Assembly: GCF_958298935.1 (NCBI RefSeq)
Contig: NC_084933.1
Location: forward strand, 11,887,001 to 11,951,000
Source of the DNA: Phragmites australis
Lineage: Eukaryota > Streptophyta > Magnoliopsida > Poales > Poaceae
Direction: 5' to 3'
DNA: 64,000 nucleotides
Below are positions 24,421 through 37,099 of the stretch, in pieces (the stretch's first letter is position 1; each line of letters starts with the position of its first letter). Below the pieces are notes generated by a model, which had not been told where the DNA came from, made no database searches, and was given only the letters and a program-made list of their open reading frames with translations. A program made the position numbers and the translations under genes.

Positions 24421-27169
24421 TTTGAAGTGTACCATTTTTGAAGTATCTGTGCTATCTTGGAATAGTCTCTTGCGGGTAGCAGAGTGTTTAGCCGCAGTGG
24501 TAGTGTCTCTGCATGTTGAATAGATAAGTAATTAGGATATCATATAATAGGTTTATAAATATTTTCACTTTGTATGTATTGGCAGTCAGTAGATACAGGA
24601 ATTCAGTTTTTTTGAGTGGGGATTCATCTTGTGATAGTGAAGGTGGAGGCGTCTGCAATATCAATTCAATATATAGTATGATTAGATGATAATAAGATAA
24701 TATTGTATGTGTTTGTATGTATGCTTAGTAGACTTTGGTAAGAAATGTATACTTACAGTGTTTCCTGGTGTGGCTTTGGCACTTGTTTTTTCAATTGGTT
24801 CCTGTGATGGAGACGCAGTATCTCTCGATCCAGATTGTGTGGTTGGAACAGGATTAATGGCATAAGGATCGATTGGATGATTGTGTGTTTGAGATGTTGC
24901 CTGGGTTGTTGATGATGCTGGATGAGTTAACAGATGCAGTGGTTGTTGGGAAGATGATGAGCATCTATGCTCGTGGCTTTTTGTGTATTGAAGTGTGTGC
25001 TGTTTTCCATAGGCGGTAATGACAGAATTAATTTGGTATGATTTGTGGGGGTTGTAATAGCTTTGTTCTGTTAAGGTAATTTCAAAAGTAAATTTCAAGG
25101 ATACTATGCCTGCAATGTCTGGTGTGGTGTCGCTTGCAAATCTCGCTGTTCGCAGCAGTTGTTGGACTGGTTTGCCTACAATGCGGCGCCCAACCTCTCC
25201 AAAAGCTACCATTTCAGCCTCAGCTGTGCCATCATTTGCAATGAAGCACAGCCTGTATCTGTGCAAAATCGATTGGCATAGTGTATTAATAATTGACCTT
25301 TTATTTGTATGCAAAGAAAAGGGAAAGGCTTCTTACTTGAATCGGTATCCTGTGCAAGAGCATGTGTTGCATTTGTAACCGTCGCCATCTGGCATGCAGG
25401 CTCTACTGCATCTATTACATGATGGAAACCACCAGGGACTCGTTAGGACCAAGCGACTGATAGTCACAGTACAACGGCATCCACCTTCCTGTTGTTGTAA
25501 TTAGTTAGTGATTGTTAAAAGACAGATGTGATAGTAGAAGCAAAATTAGTTGCGCTGTGTTGTTGAGAGATAGGTGTTAGTATTATGGTAGGGAGAATGA
25601 CTGCGAATAGGTAGGGAGAATTATAAAATCCATGTTGTGTACCGGGAAGTCGTATGGATCGATTGCTTCTAAATCACTGAGATATTTATCTTCTAGCTGA
25701 AGTGGTGCTCGCAGTGATGTTTTTTCTTGCGGAGGAGCAGCGATACGATTGATTGGCAATCGGTGATTTGCAATACTGGGCACTCATGTGTTTGAACAAA
25801 TGTGTTAAATATGTGATGAAAAGTGGAAGCTAAAGTGATATCATGATGTTACAGGATTATGTCTACTGATAGTAGCATTGCATACCTGCTGTAAAATTCT
25901 TTGGCCTCTGGAATTGTAGGATTGAAATACCACCGACATGCAGTGTTCCCACTTAGATATTCTTCTCCTGTTTAAATAAAGCAATTAAAAGCAGTATTAT
26001 ATGATTTTCAAGTAGCAGTTTTCCTTAAGACCTAAATCGTGTTTACCTCCGTATGTTTTCATAAGGGTGCCAACAATAAGGATGATAATTGGGGTAGTTT
26101 CTTCTTCATTGTAAACTTCGTCAATGTTGAATTCAGTGGCTCGCTACCCCCATAAAGTCAATTTGATTTCGGCGCTGCTGCAAAGAAAGAGGGTTATTTT
26201 TTTTTTGTATCTTCATTGGCTGTATCTGTGGTGCACCAGTTGAGGAATCGACATATAAAGTGTAAAGGGCAAATTGGTTACCTGAGATCCTTGAGCATCA
26301 CATCTCTGTTTAAAGTTGGCTTTGTTTGGTTTGGAAGCTGCACCAAGCGCGTGTCAGAAACAGCAGTGATTATGCCAAGGACATCTGAAGCAGTTGGCAT
26401 ACCAATTTGTCAAATTCTTGTAAGAAAAGTCAAGAGATAAAATCATTGGTTTGTAGATACTAAAATACTGACCTAAAAAATTTTTGTTCTCACCAGCATG
26501 GCTTCGTAGGTCACTGATTGTTGTAAGTTTGTAAATATATGCTGGAAATGTTTCTGTCACTTCTTTTGCCGGTGTTATCTTGGTGAAGCAGGTGAGTTCT
26601 ATCATGTAGGGTCCATCAACGGGCCTGTATAGGGATTTAGCCTTCAATACTCTGAAGCGGCTGATTATATAGGTGCCGCCCTCTTGGATCAAAGTGCTTT
26701 TAGTGTCAACCTTAGAGTTAGGTATTTCAGCATAGATGGCATTCCCCTGTGTGTCCAAAGTTGCAGTAGGGAGTTAAAGTATCAAGGAAGCATTTTAAAA
26801 CTATCTGTGCAAATCGAATGATGATTGTTGTGAAAGGTACATTCATATGTGTGCTGCAACAACATGCAAAATATGTAAAGAAGTATGCTAAGTTGCGTAA
26901 CTGTCATAGAAGGCAATGAAAAGTTTGCTTTTTTCATTTTTTTAATTTTTTGGATTAGGCTAATATGAAATTGTTTTGTAAGCAACAGTTATAGTTTCTT
27001 CGTTTTTTGTAATCATGGGTTGTCTATATTTTGCATATTGTTGCTGTTGCTATGTTTTTTATATCTGTAGTGTTTTTGCTGCAGAGGATAGAATCGAATG
27101 ACAGTCTAAAAATGGATAGAGTATACTTGCTTGCTATAGTAATAATATATTTTTGCTATTGTCTATTTG

Positions 27170-27990
27170 TAGGTAAAGAGAGGAGAAGTGTAAGGTAGTG
27201 AAAGTTTCTCTCTGTTTGATTCAGAGGTAATGGATCTGGAGGTTCTAATAATTGTTTAGGAGGATTATTTATGGCAGAAGGAGCAAATGGGGTTATTTCT
27301 CGAAGCTTGATAATTTATTAAGATATCATATTTTTGTGATTTGTATGAGTTTTATTGTAGGGAGAGGAATAATTTTGTGCTTTCATATGAGAAAGTTTTC
27401 AAATAACATGACAAGAAATACTATACGGTTGCATTTTTTAACTAACATGTAATAAATATAATAAGCATCATTTCATAGTATGATTGGTAGAAATATTTTC
27501 TCCATTGCTATACTATGCATAGCAGTATGGTGTGATAGGCAGCTATAGAGAGAGAGAGAGAGAGACAAAGAGAGAGAGAGAAAGAGAGAGAGAGAGATAA
27601 AAAAAGGGAATGCATAAGATTGCCAGACATAAAGTTTTCTATGCAATGTTGCTATGGGAAAATTATTTAGGGATTACAATAGAAGGAAGTTAGATTTTAT
27701 TGTAAATGATCATCTAAGCCATGCGGTAACTTCCTAACACACGAAAGAGAAGTAAAAGATTTTAATGTATAGAGGTACAAGAAACATCTAAAATGTAAGG
27801 TGATATATGTAGGATAACAATGGGGATTACCAAAAAATATTGTTGCGGTATAGTATGAAGCATAACCTAGGATTTTGTTATTTGTTTGCCAGTATTATAA
27901 CTACGAACAAGAGTCGGTCTGCATAACATATGAAACAAATAGAAACAATTGTGGAATACAAAAGCTAATTAGATAAGCAAGTCTAGTGGT
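27170..27990. repeat. Duplicate of 22520-24420 inside RPA intron 1
   Basis: Shorter copy of the Helitron 3' non-coding region, same orientation, within the 2.3 kb first intron of the RPA1-like gene. It carries the same ordered blocks plus a GA microsatellite. Confidence 0.6.
27549..27598 (+). repeat. (GA)n microsatellite
   Basis: Imperfect GA run of about 50 bp with occasional A or C interruptions, inside the RPA intron. Confidence 0.85.
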
Positions 27991-29590
27991 AGAAGTTGCT
28001 TGGGAAGAACACTGCTAATACCATGGAAGTTGCAAATTGGCGTGACAGTATTCAACCATAACGAAACATTTATCATTCCTGTTGGCATGTTTTTAAATCA
28101 TGAAAAGTTTTCTTGTTAATATTGTAATTATGAGCAAGAGTTGATTTTTTTGCTGTTGCTACATTTTTATATCCAACGTTTTAATCTGTGATTATGGTTT
28201 GTTTTAATTAGCGTTAATTAATAGTGTGGAGTACAGCGAAATTTTAAGCCCCTAGAATTTGGTCGCTCCTGAAGTTGAAGGTTTCCTCTTTAGTCCTTCT
28301 TGTAAAATAGTGTATTAGTGTAGCCAGTTTAAAGCGTATCATGTGTGAGTACAGTTGCTACAATGATATGATAATAAATTTTTGTGGTCTAAGAAAAATA
28401 GTGTGTTTCCAATATTAGAAAGCATGGTAAAAAATAGTATGTATTCAGCGATGTAAACATGCTGTTTCTTTTCTTTTTTTTGGAAGAGTATTTATAAAAG
28501 AGTTGATTAAAAAAAAAAGCTAGCTGCGGAGAGGGAATTGATTTGATACATTCTTCGAAGCTAGTAATATCTAATGAAATTTGTAACCCAAGTCATTTTA
28601 ATTCTGTAAAAGAAAGGCGTTCAAGATATTATATGCATAAAAACATTGAGGGAATGATATAATTCAATAGGATCTGCACATTGTTGGTGAAAATGTTTAT
28701 GTATCTTAAAGAGGCTCCTAAAGTAGTTTTAGTATATGTTTTAGAATTAGGTGTGCTGGGAAAGTCGCCATTTTATTTTATTTTCAGATCTGTTGTAAGT
28801 GATGCAAATTGCTGATAAATCGTTTTAGAACGTGCATATACATTCAATTATAATCGTAGGTAAAAGGAGCGGTCAATTGTGTGGTAGAAAAGTGTGCTGA
28901 TTATGTAAAAGCATATGGTTATTTTATCTATAAATGTTATGGAAATAATCTAAGCGTTAAGCAATGATTCTAAACCTCGCACATATATTCGACTAAAATG
29001 GTAGATAAAAAGTATGGGAAATCATATGGTAGAACAGTGTGCTGAACATGTAATAGAATGTGTTGTCACCTTTTCATCTGCAAGAACAAGATCCACGTGC
29101 AGTATAGGGCCATCATCAGTGCCACCACGATATTCCCATTTACGCGAAACGCGTACACAAATCACCCAGTGTTTGGATTTTGGGTGTAGTGTGGGAAGCA
29201 GATCAAATGCCATAGTGAAGGCCTGTAGGTTAAACATCATTGAAAACATAAGACTATAATAATTGTGCTGTAATAACTAATGAATACAAATTATGTGCAG
29301 CAAGTAAATATAAAGAACAGGCATGGTTGAAGAATATTGCTTTATAAATATTTGTCGAGGCCAATGTTTGCTGGATCAGCAGTTGTATATATGAAAATGG
29401 CTTGTTATTTAATTTACGATGCTGCAGTATACAATTGTAGATAAGAACTATAGTAAGGTTCAGTTTTCATGCAAAGCTACCTTTTATGCGTAGTGGGAGA
29501 GGGATAAGTCTGCTTTTTTTTTTTCCCTTGAGCGTTTGCTGTGTGTTTGTCCTTTTTCGCTTTCTTCGCTATGCAAAATATATGCTCGTT

Positions 29591-32500
29591 TTATGCTGTA
29601 GCGGACATAGTGGTAATATATGTCAATACTTCTTTGTAAACTATATTGCGTGTTGTGGCACTGCAGTCCCCATCGTCATCTTGAATTAGTATTTTCAGGC
29701 CACGTTTTGAAGTAACGCGAGATACTGCGACATATAATTGACCATGAGTAAATACAGGTTTTCTTAGGTAAACACCTACTGTGTCCAGTGTTTGACCCTG
29801 ACTTTTATTTATAGTCATAGCATAGCATATTTTTATAGGAAATTGGCGACGTTCAAGTATAAAGGGCAATTTAGGATTTTTTTTAGTGTTAAAGAAATGC
29901 GGGGGATCAATACAGTTTGATCTGTGTGAGTACCAGTTATTATCTGTGCTTCAATAATCATATCACCCATATTTGTAACTATTAAACGTGTTCCATTGCA
30001 TAGACCACCAGATTGGTTTAAATTGCGAAGCAACATTATTGGTACTCCTTTTTTAAGATTCAATTTATGTTGTGGGAAATTGTTTCCATTCAATGAGTTC
30101 AAAAATTCAATGGGATACAATAGGTCATATGAATCGTGGACAGCCTGTGCTTTGGATATTTTGTCGCAGCTTAAGTATTCTTTTTCATCACTGGAAATAA
30201 GTGATACTATATGTGTGTTGATTTGATCAGACAATTCATTTGTTGGAGTTAGAATAGCCCTTGCACGAAGGTATCCAATATCAGAATAGTTTTTCTTTAG
30301 GTCTGTGTATACAATATCAACTAAGCAAGTGATTTTATCATCATTGGTTATGAGCAATAGCTCTTGAGGTATTTTTATCCATGTTGGCTCTAGTTCACCT
30401 TCATGTGCTGCTGCCTCTAATTTGCCTTCACCCAGGTCTAGCACCCATTTGCTAAATTCAACAATTTCTTGTTGAGCCTGCGGTTCTAAGTTTGAAGAGA
30501 GGAGCCTCATATTTTTTGTTAATGTTAAAATAGTAACGTTGTTCCAAAGGGGCGAGTTAATTATCGCTGCATTTACGATTTGTGCCCTAGTGCCACCTTC
30601 AATGACTGGTAAGATTTGCCTAAAATCACCTCCAAGCACAATGATTTTACCACCAAAGGGAATTTGTTTTATATGTGGTGATTGGTATGATAGCAGATCT
30701 CGAAAGGTTCTATCCAAAGTTTCAAATGCTGCTCTATGTGTCATTAAGGCTTCATCCCAAATTATTAATGAGGCTTCTTCAATGAGTTCTGCAAGCATAG
30801 TTCCTCGTTTAATATCACAAATGGTTGCATCATCTATATCACAAGGAATTTTAAATCGGGAATGCGCGGTTCTACCACCTGGCAATAGCAATGATGCAAC
30901 ACCAGAAGAAGCAACTGTAAGAACAATTTTTTTACGCGCTCGCAAGTATGTGACTATGGCATTCCATAAATAGGTTTTACCAGTACCTCCATAGCCAGAG
31001 ATGAAGAAAAATTCAGGAGTATTGTTGAGAACCGCGTCTGTTATACGTGTAAAAGCATGTTTCTGGTCATCATTAAGGGCTAAGATTAGTCTACCAGATT
31101 CAAGTTGTAGTTCATCAATGTCATATGATAATTCTTCATCTATGAATCTATTGTAACACGTGGTTTCAAAGTTGTTTGATTTGTGCGGTAAGTTATAATC
31201 TCTAATTCTGCCACCATTCTTTGCAATTAGGGTTGAAAGGTCGTCAAGTAAATAATCTTTTAGATCAGAATCACGCACCTGATAGTTTTGATTACCAATG
31301 GCCTCTCTAAATCTATATTGGATATCATCGGCTAACGTTTGCCAAACCTTTTCAAAAAATGTGTATTCGTCATTGATCTCACAAAATAGCAACATTGTAA
31401 CAAATAACTGTCTAAGCTGTGTAGAAGTAGCCCAAGTTGCTTCCTCATCAAAAGCATCATACCATTCTTGATCATCACCAAGAAGGCCACGGGAATTGCA
31501 TGCCTCTTTAAATGTTGTATGTGTAATACCATTGTATGTTCTAATATCATCATAACTTTCTGCGCCTTTGACAATCATTAATAACATTCTAAGATAATAC
31601 CGCTCGCCAACAGATGGATGTACATAGTATAAACGGCCTATCTTTGAACCTAGTTGCCTAGGTTGCCACGTTCTTGATGTGTCATCCCACCGCCACTTTG
31701 AAGAGAATTCACAGTATGTCAAGTTTTTTGCTTGAGGATATATTTGGTTAGCGCTGAACCATTCAGTTAACATGGTTTTGCGCAGAAATTCTTGAGAAAC
31801 TATATCAGCTAAATCAGCATCGGCATTGTATGTTATATTATTTTCATGTGGCAAATGTACAGGGAGTCTTTCTACCGCTGGAAAGTGTCTATGAATATCA
31901 AATCCAAATACGCGCCAACATGCGTCTTGCTCACAATGTAGCGACAATCCAAATATTCGTTGACTTCATTTGTAGTTTGAGTGTTATTATCGTATGGTGC
32001 ATCTTGGTCATTTCTTATTCTTTCAATGTATACTTTGGCACAATCTGGACCTTTTGTTACATATTTAAATAGATATTTGATAAAAATAGTTTTATTGCAC
32101 CACTCTACATTGATATGAGCCTGGAATTTTTTAAGCAAGTATATGTTGTAAGGGACTATCCATTGGTTGTTCAGCTTTTCATTTCCTTTTTTAATGTATC
32201 TGTCATTGATTTGTCTTCTGTATATTGCAAAGCCATTTTGATCAATTGTAGTCTCAGGTTGGAAAGCTTTAGGGTATCCTTTGGAACATTTGTTGTTTTT
32301 CATGCATGGACTATCACGATGATTTTTACCACAAGGGCCATGAGTCATATGCTCAGCGACTAATGCATATCCGAGGGGATCAGTTTTTGGATCAGGAATT
32401 TCTGCCGTTATATATGAATCGATGAATGCAGCCATTGGTTGTGCAGTATCTTGAGAAACCCATACAATAATGTGTGCGTGAGGGAGACCACGTTTCTGGA

Positions 32501-34638
32501 ACTCGACAGTATGCAGAACTGGCAACATGCGGCGACGTTCGAGGTAATAAGGGAAAGAATAAACAATATGAGTATTGATGCAACCTAGGTGTAAGAAAAT
32601 AGAAACGAAACATAGGCGGAGGTAGAAGAAATTGCCTTTAACTGTAATACATACTTGCAACAATGCCGCCGAAAACTACACCCTTTTTTATATCTTCTAA
32701 AAGCTCCTCGAGCTTCATATTGTACACTCGCACAACAATGTCAGCTCTATCTGTTGCTTTTTGACCTGGTTCGAAACGCAGGGCTTCAGTAATCTCTGGC
32801 CATTTTGAATCACATGTGAATGTTATAAAAAAATCTGGTGGGCCATATACTCTACATATTGCTATATTGTCGTGATAATTTTGTATCATGTAGCGTCTAC
32901 CACCAGTGTGTGATGCTGGTAGTATGGTTTTGCCAACGTGATTACCATCTGTGCAACCGCGACTAACAGCATCTGCTATACCTTGTAAGTTTTCTATCCT
33001 AAGCTTACTCTGATTCTTAAGAATAAACCATAATCTTACTTCGTCTATACAAGCGCGGTTGTCAACTTTTGCCTGACTGGATAAAGAACCATAACAGAGA
33101 TATGGATTTGGTTGATTTTTCTTGTAGTGAAACATATAGCGGTAGTAGTCTTGCATTGTCATTTTAGCACGGGCTCTTCTGTCAGTTGGATTGGTGTCGT
33201 TGTATGGTATTCCAATTTGGAAACCACGTTCACCATATGGGAAAAGGAGTGGATACTGAAGTGCCATAAAAGCAGGATGTAACGAAGATATTTGGTGCAG
33301 TTGGCCAGATTGAGCTTGTATTACTATATCTCACTTGAATGTGTCTAATGTGAAGTCACCAACAATAAGCATTGCAAGCTGATCAGTCGTGGGTAAATTA
33401 TATTGCACTGGATCACCTTCTCTTGCGCCTATGATTCTAATGATGAATTCCTCGTTGTCATATTCTTGTAGCCTGTCTCTAGCAAGCCTAAATTTCATTG
33501 CAAATGGGTTGTGACTATCTAACATCTTTATTAAATTTTCAATTATTGTTGGATCTAACGGATGAGTGGGCATTTCATCTGTATCTAAAGCAGATAATCT
33601 ATTTCTAACTTCATTAGCAGTATCATATATGTATAATTGGATGAACTTAGGAGGCGTTTCATCATGTGGAAGTAGGGATCCAATGCGATGATGAACTTGA
33701 CCATTGATTTTGAAAACAGGGGGTCCTCGACCATCATTCATAGAACGGTCTATATGTGCTCCCATTGATGTAAAGGCGAATAAGCAATTGTATTGGCGTA
33801 TATTTTTAATAAATTTTTTGCAAAGAGCATCGCCATTGAATCTGGTCAGGACATTGAGAGGATTAGGGCGGTCTCTAAAAGCTGGTATACGAATTTTGCC
33901 TCCTTTGCAGCAAGAATTGTAGATGATTCTATTGTTTCTTATTGATGAGTCAGATTTAACCCTTTCCCCAAGCCAAAATATAGCATGGCAATATCTGCAT
34001 TCGTAATCAGGTGATCCAAAATAGGAGCGTTGAGGGTAAGAAGCTATGTAGCGACATTTTTTATATTGGAATATTATGAATGTCGCACCATTGCAGGGCC
34101 ACGTCGTAGTAGAGCGCCAAAGAAAAGTAAACCCGATTAGCTAGCTAATAAAAAGTGTTTCAAATATGCATGATATTCTCTTTTCTTTTCTTTAGGGTGG
34201 GAATTGTGGAGGGAGGAGGGAAAAAGACGGGCAAGGATATTTTTTTGGTTGGGGTGGGTGGGGGAGGGGGGGAAGGAACAGAAATAAGAAGAGAGGAGTA
34301 AGGTACATAACAATAGTATAGAAAATAATGGTATAGGGTAATGAGCAGTCGTACCTTTTAATGCGTCAATATAATCTTGACTAAACCGCCCACATTCTAT
34401 TGATGCGCTATCGTTATTTAACGATCCTAAAAAAGATGGCAGCAAACATGACTGAAACGGTGAACAAGAGTATTCTTATAAGTAGTAAAATGTATTTTAT
34501 TGTGCTAAAAGTTCCTGTTAAGTACCTGTAAGGGCTAGTCTTTGTTGGTCTAATAGTCTGCGACGCTTATGACGGTGTTGAGCTGCGCTTAGAGTTAATG
34601 GACAGTGGTATGCAGCGACTTCTTCGGAGCGTCCTATT
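29591..34638 (-). pseudogene. Helitron Rep/PIF1-like helicase (RepHel), three disabling lesions
   Basis: The - strand frames together make one RepHel protein. The N-terminal exons are at about 34638-34526 (HRHKRRRLLDQQR) and 34426-34355 (CGRFSQDYIDALK), then a long exon from about 34100 with the CRYCHAIFWLGERV zinc-type motif. Rep domain: FITFTCDSKWPEI, HUH box GLPHAHIIVWV, and YLFKYVTKG carrying both tyrosines. A 136-bp GT..AG intron (32519-32654) lies just before the HUH box. Helicase: Walker A SGYGGTGKTYLW, Walker B IIWDEALM, GGDFRQILPV, ILTPTNE, TINKSQGQTL and QLYVAVSRV. Lesions: TGA at 33331-33333, where an Arg codon CGA is expected (CpG decay); a frame change near 31940; and a frame change at an 8-base A/T run (29877-29884). 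Catalytic motifs are otherwise intact, so loss of function looks recent. Rep nicks and joins ends and the helicase unwinds DNA. The exact translation start was not resolved. Confidence 0.88.
33331..33333 (-). other. In-frame nonsense codon in RepHel
   Basis: TGA on the - strand, directly after LDTFK and before DIVIQAQSG. The same frame continues into MALQYPLLFPYGERGF. A CGA-to-TGA change by methyl-CpG deamination would explain it. Confidence 0.75.
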
Positions 34639-34639
34639 T

Positions 34640-35395
34640 ACCAACGATGAATGTATATGTTTAGTAAAATAACTGTGTCTGTTGTAATATGTAGTAACAA
34701 ATAGAAAGAAAACATACTTTGTTTTCTCTGAGCTCCACTTCTAGGTTGCGTGTGGTCAGCAGATGAAGATGCTGGATGTCGTTAAAGCGGTAGCCATGCA
34801 AGACATAGGATCCAGAAGGAGGGACGAGAAAGGTGGTGGTGATGGAAGGGCCCAACTTGGTGAGGTTGGGAATAACATGTAATAAATAAATATTCTTAAA
34901 AAAGCTAAAAGATGGAACGAAAAGATGTCTAACGCACATGGCACATCATCGGTGGTGTTATGCGGCTGGGTTCTGCGTGTCTCCATCGGCTACCAGCGTG
35001 TGCAGCATCAATTCACATCGAGATTGTTCAGAAGAGGAATTAAAGATTAATTAAAACAAGCACAATAGGTTAGACTGGATACTGAGATAGGTAATTGTTT
35101 TTTCGCTTTTTTTTTAGTATTTTGCCTGCTTCCCCTTGTTGCCTTCTGTGGTTGTCATTTTTGTATTTCTCTGGTCATAATTTTTTTTATTTTCCCTTTG
35201 GTTTTTTTGCTCCTTCCCTATTTTTTTGGTGTGTGGAAGCGTATAAGCACTCTGTTATCTACTTAGCAATATTGCACCTTTGGTATGGAAGCGTAAGCAT
35301 CCTCTTATTTAATTATCAATGCTATCACAATGATCAACACGCCATATGCACAGAATGCAAAACAAATCACGGAAATTATAGTTTACAAACAGTAC
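34640..35395 (-). other. Upstream leader of RepHel
   Basis: Possible first exons: METRRTQPHNTTDDVP starting at 34986 (- strand) and a segment ending near 34715 reading DHTQPRSGAQRKQ. Neither could be joined to the later exons with certainty. 35090-35250 is T-rich. Confidence 0.35.
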
Positions 35396-35398
35396 CTA

Positions 35399-35830
35399 AA
35401 CAAGCAAATCTAGTAGCATAAGTTGCTTTTTAAAACAGTACGGCTGCCATGACTCTACAAAGCATTGAATGCAATGGTTGCATTTACACTTGTTGCTTCT
35501 ACAAATTAACGCGACACGGTTTTTTTTTTCGCAGAGGACTAACGTTTCAAAATTATAATCAACCACTATGAAACCGTATATGCTTTGGAGACAACAAATA
35601 GCCTCAAAAGCGGCTCGGTCATAAGCAGCCATACACTCTACATTAGTACATGACCAGAAAAAGAGCCGACGTGGGACAGTTTGGAAACTCAGCAGGGGTA
35701 GTTCTATTTCTACTCCGCAAAGCACACTTCCATCATCAACCAGCTCACAAAGCAGTGAGGTGTATGGCAAGTGGCATCTAGCCGCGACAGCTTGCAAGAG
35801 GGAAATATAAGAGGCTCCGATAGTGAACAT
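35399..35830 (-). CDS. Unrecognised 144-residue ORF in the Helitron 5' region
   Basis: An open - strand frame starts MFTIGASYISLLQAVAARC and contains SLLCELVDDGSVLCGVEIEL, RRLFFWSCTNVECMAAYDR, AFEAICCLQSIYGFIVVDYN and SNKCKCNHCIQCF near the end. It is less AT-biased than the surrounding repeats and reads like real protein. The pattern of alternating strands, then a helix with AAFEAICCLQ, then a hydrophobic strand suggests a small alpha/beta fold. The ORF can be extended upstream to 35992, but that part is low-complexity (Phe/Lys-rich) and unlikely to be coding. It sits upstream of RepHel on the same strand. It could be an accessory Helitron gene or a captured host exon. No function is assigned. 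Confidence 0.45.
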
Positions 35831-35999
35831 ATGGCTAGTGGTTGTTGATCTAGCTATTTGTTTTTTTTTTTGGAAAAAAATTTGGTTCCCGCAACCACAT
35901 AGACAAACAAGCAGTGGGCAAATGGAAAAGAGATGGAAGAAAAAGCGAATGGGAAAAATAAAAGTTAAGGAGGAAAAACAAAAATAAAACAAAAAAGAG

Positions 36000-36970
36000 A
36001 AACATGTCAGTTCCTGTATAATCTATATTAGCATAATGTAATAAGCATAACACAAAGATGGGTAATAATGTCGCATATAAAGCAGTTGGTAATAAGATCT
36101 TTGCATAACACGATACAGGGAGATGGAGCAAGGAGACTACATCGTACCAGGAAATAGCTAATTGAACCGTGCAGTGAGGTCGTTATCGCCGAAACAATAT
36201 TAAAAACTTCAACAGTTGGAAACCTGTATAAAAAGATACAATACCTGTTAGTTTAATTACCACATAGTAGTCAGATAATGAAATTAGAACAACGTCTGTA
36301 TGTCTTATTCAAATATCAAACAAGGATAGAGTGGATAGCAAATAAAGAGTGTCTAACACTAGGGGGAAAAATATGGCAAGAGCAGTGAGCGAAAGATGAC
36401 TAAATTGTATCATCTGTCAATACTCTTTTGCTGCACCAACCAGAGCAGCATAGGAAAAAAGAGAAAACTTAGCCGTAATGCGATATAAACATAACATAAG
36501 CATGAGTAATAATCTCGCAGGTAAAGCATTCTCTAATAAGATCTTAGCATAATACAATAAAGGAATATGGAGGAAGGGGCCTAGAACTTACCAGAAATAG
36601 CTAATTGAACCGTGCAGTGAACTCGATATCGCTGGAACAATATAAAAAACTTCAAGGGCTCGAGACCTGTATAACAAGGTACAACATCTGTTACTTTAAC
36701 TGACACATGGCAATGAGGTAATGAAATCAGAGCAATGTTTGTGTGCCCGATTCAAATATCAAGGAAGAATAGAGTGGATAGCAAATAAACAGTCTGTATA
36801 ACAAGGTACAACATCTGTTACTTTAATTGACACGTAGCAATGAGGTAATGAAATTAGAGCAATGTTTGTGTGCCTGATTCAAATATCAAGAAAAAATAGA
36901 GTGGATAGCAAATAAATAGTGAATAACAGTGATGAAAGAAACATACCAAGAGTAGCGAGCGAAAGATGTT
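36000..36970. repeat. Direct repeats (~450 bp and ~125 bp units) in the Helitron 5' region
   Basis: A unit around 36020-36430 recurs at 36480-36970; landmarks are AATAGCTAATTGAACCGTGCAG (36155 and 36598) and TCTGTCAATACTCTTTTGCTG. A 125-bp sub-unit (CTGTATAACAAGGTACAACA ... GTGGATAGCAAATAAA) is doubled in tandem at 36668-36792 and 36793-36920, with an older copy at 36223-36350. Confidence 0.75.
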
Positions 36971-37099
36971 TAAAATGTATCTTCTGTCAATACTCTTTTG
37001 CTGTACCAACGAGAGCAGCATAGGGGAAAAAAAAGAGAAATCTAAGTGTCAATTTGGATCGCATTCCTCAATATAAGAAATAGATATAGCATATCAACT

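Larger units (their letters stand above)
24488..29213 (-). pseudogene. Helitron-borne RPA1-like single-stranded-DNA-binding protein, one nonsense codon
   Basis: Nine exons join in frame on the - strand: 29213-29070, 26746-26473, 26384-26282, 26177-26047, 25967-25886, 25775-25643, 25488-25337, 25258-24757, and one starting 24652 (its end, at the latest 24488, is uncertain). Every junction is GT..AG and phases agree. Start is MAFDLLPTL. OB-fold landmarks: VICVRVSRKWEYRGG, GGTYIISRFRVLKAKS, DVLGIITAVSDTR, CRWYFNPTIPE. The C-terminal OB fold has a zinc ribbon (CNRC...CNTC) in exon 7 and YRFKYRLCFIANDGTAEAE across exons 7-8. Domain order matches the RPA large subunit. A TAG stop at 26144-26146 lies in exon 4, right after KLTLWG, where the family has an acidic residue. 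The first intron is 2.3 kb and carries Helitron repeat sequence. Plant Helitrons are known to encode such proteins, presumably to coat ssDNA during transfer. Confidence 0.8.

Noticed and set aside
30539..30973. + strand ORF of 144 residues
   Set aside because: Exact antisense shadow of the Helitron helicase domain.
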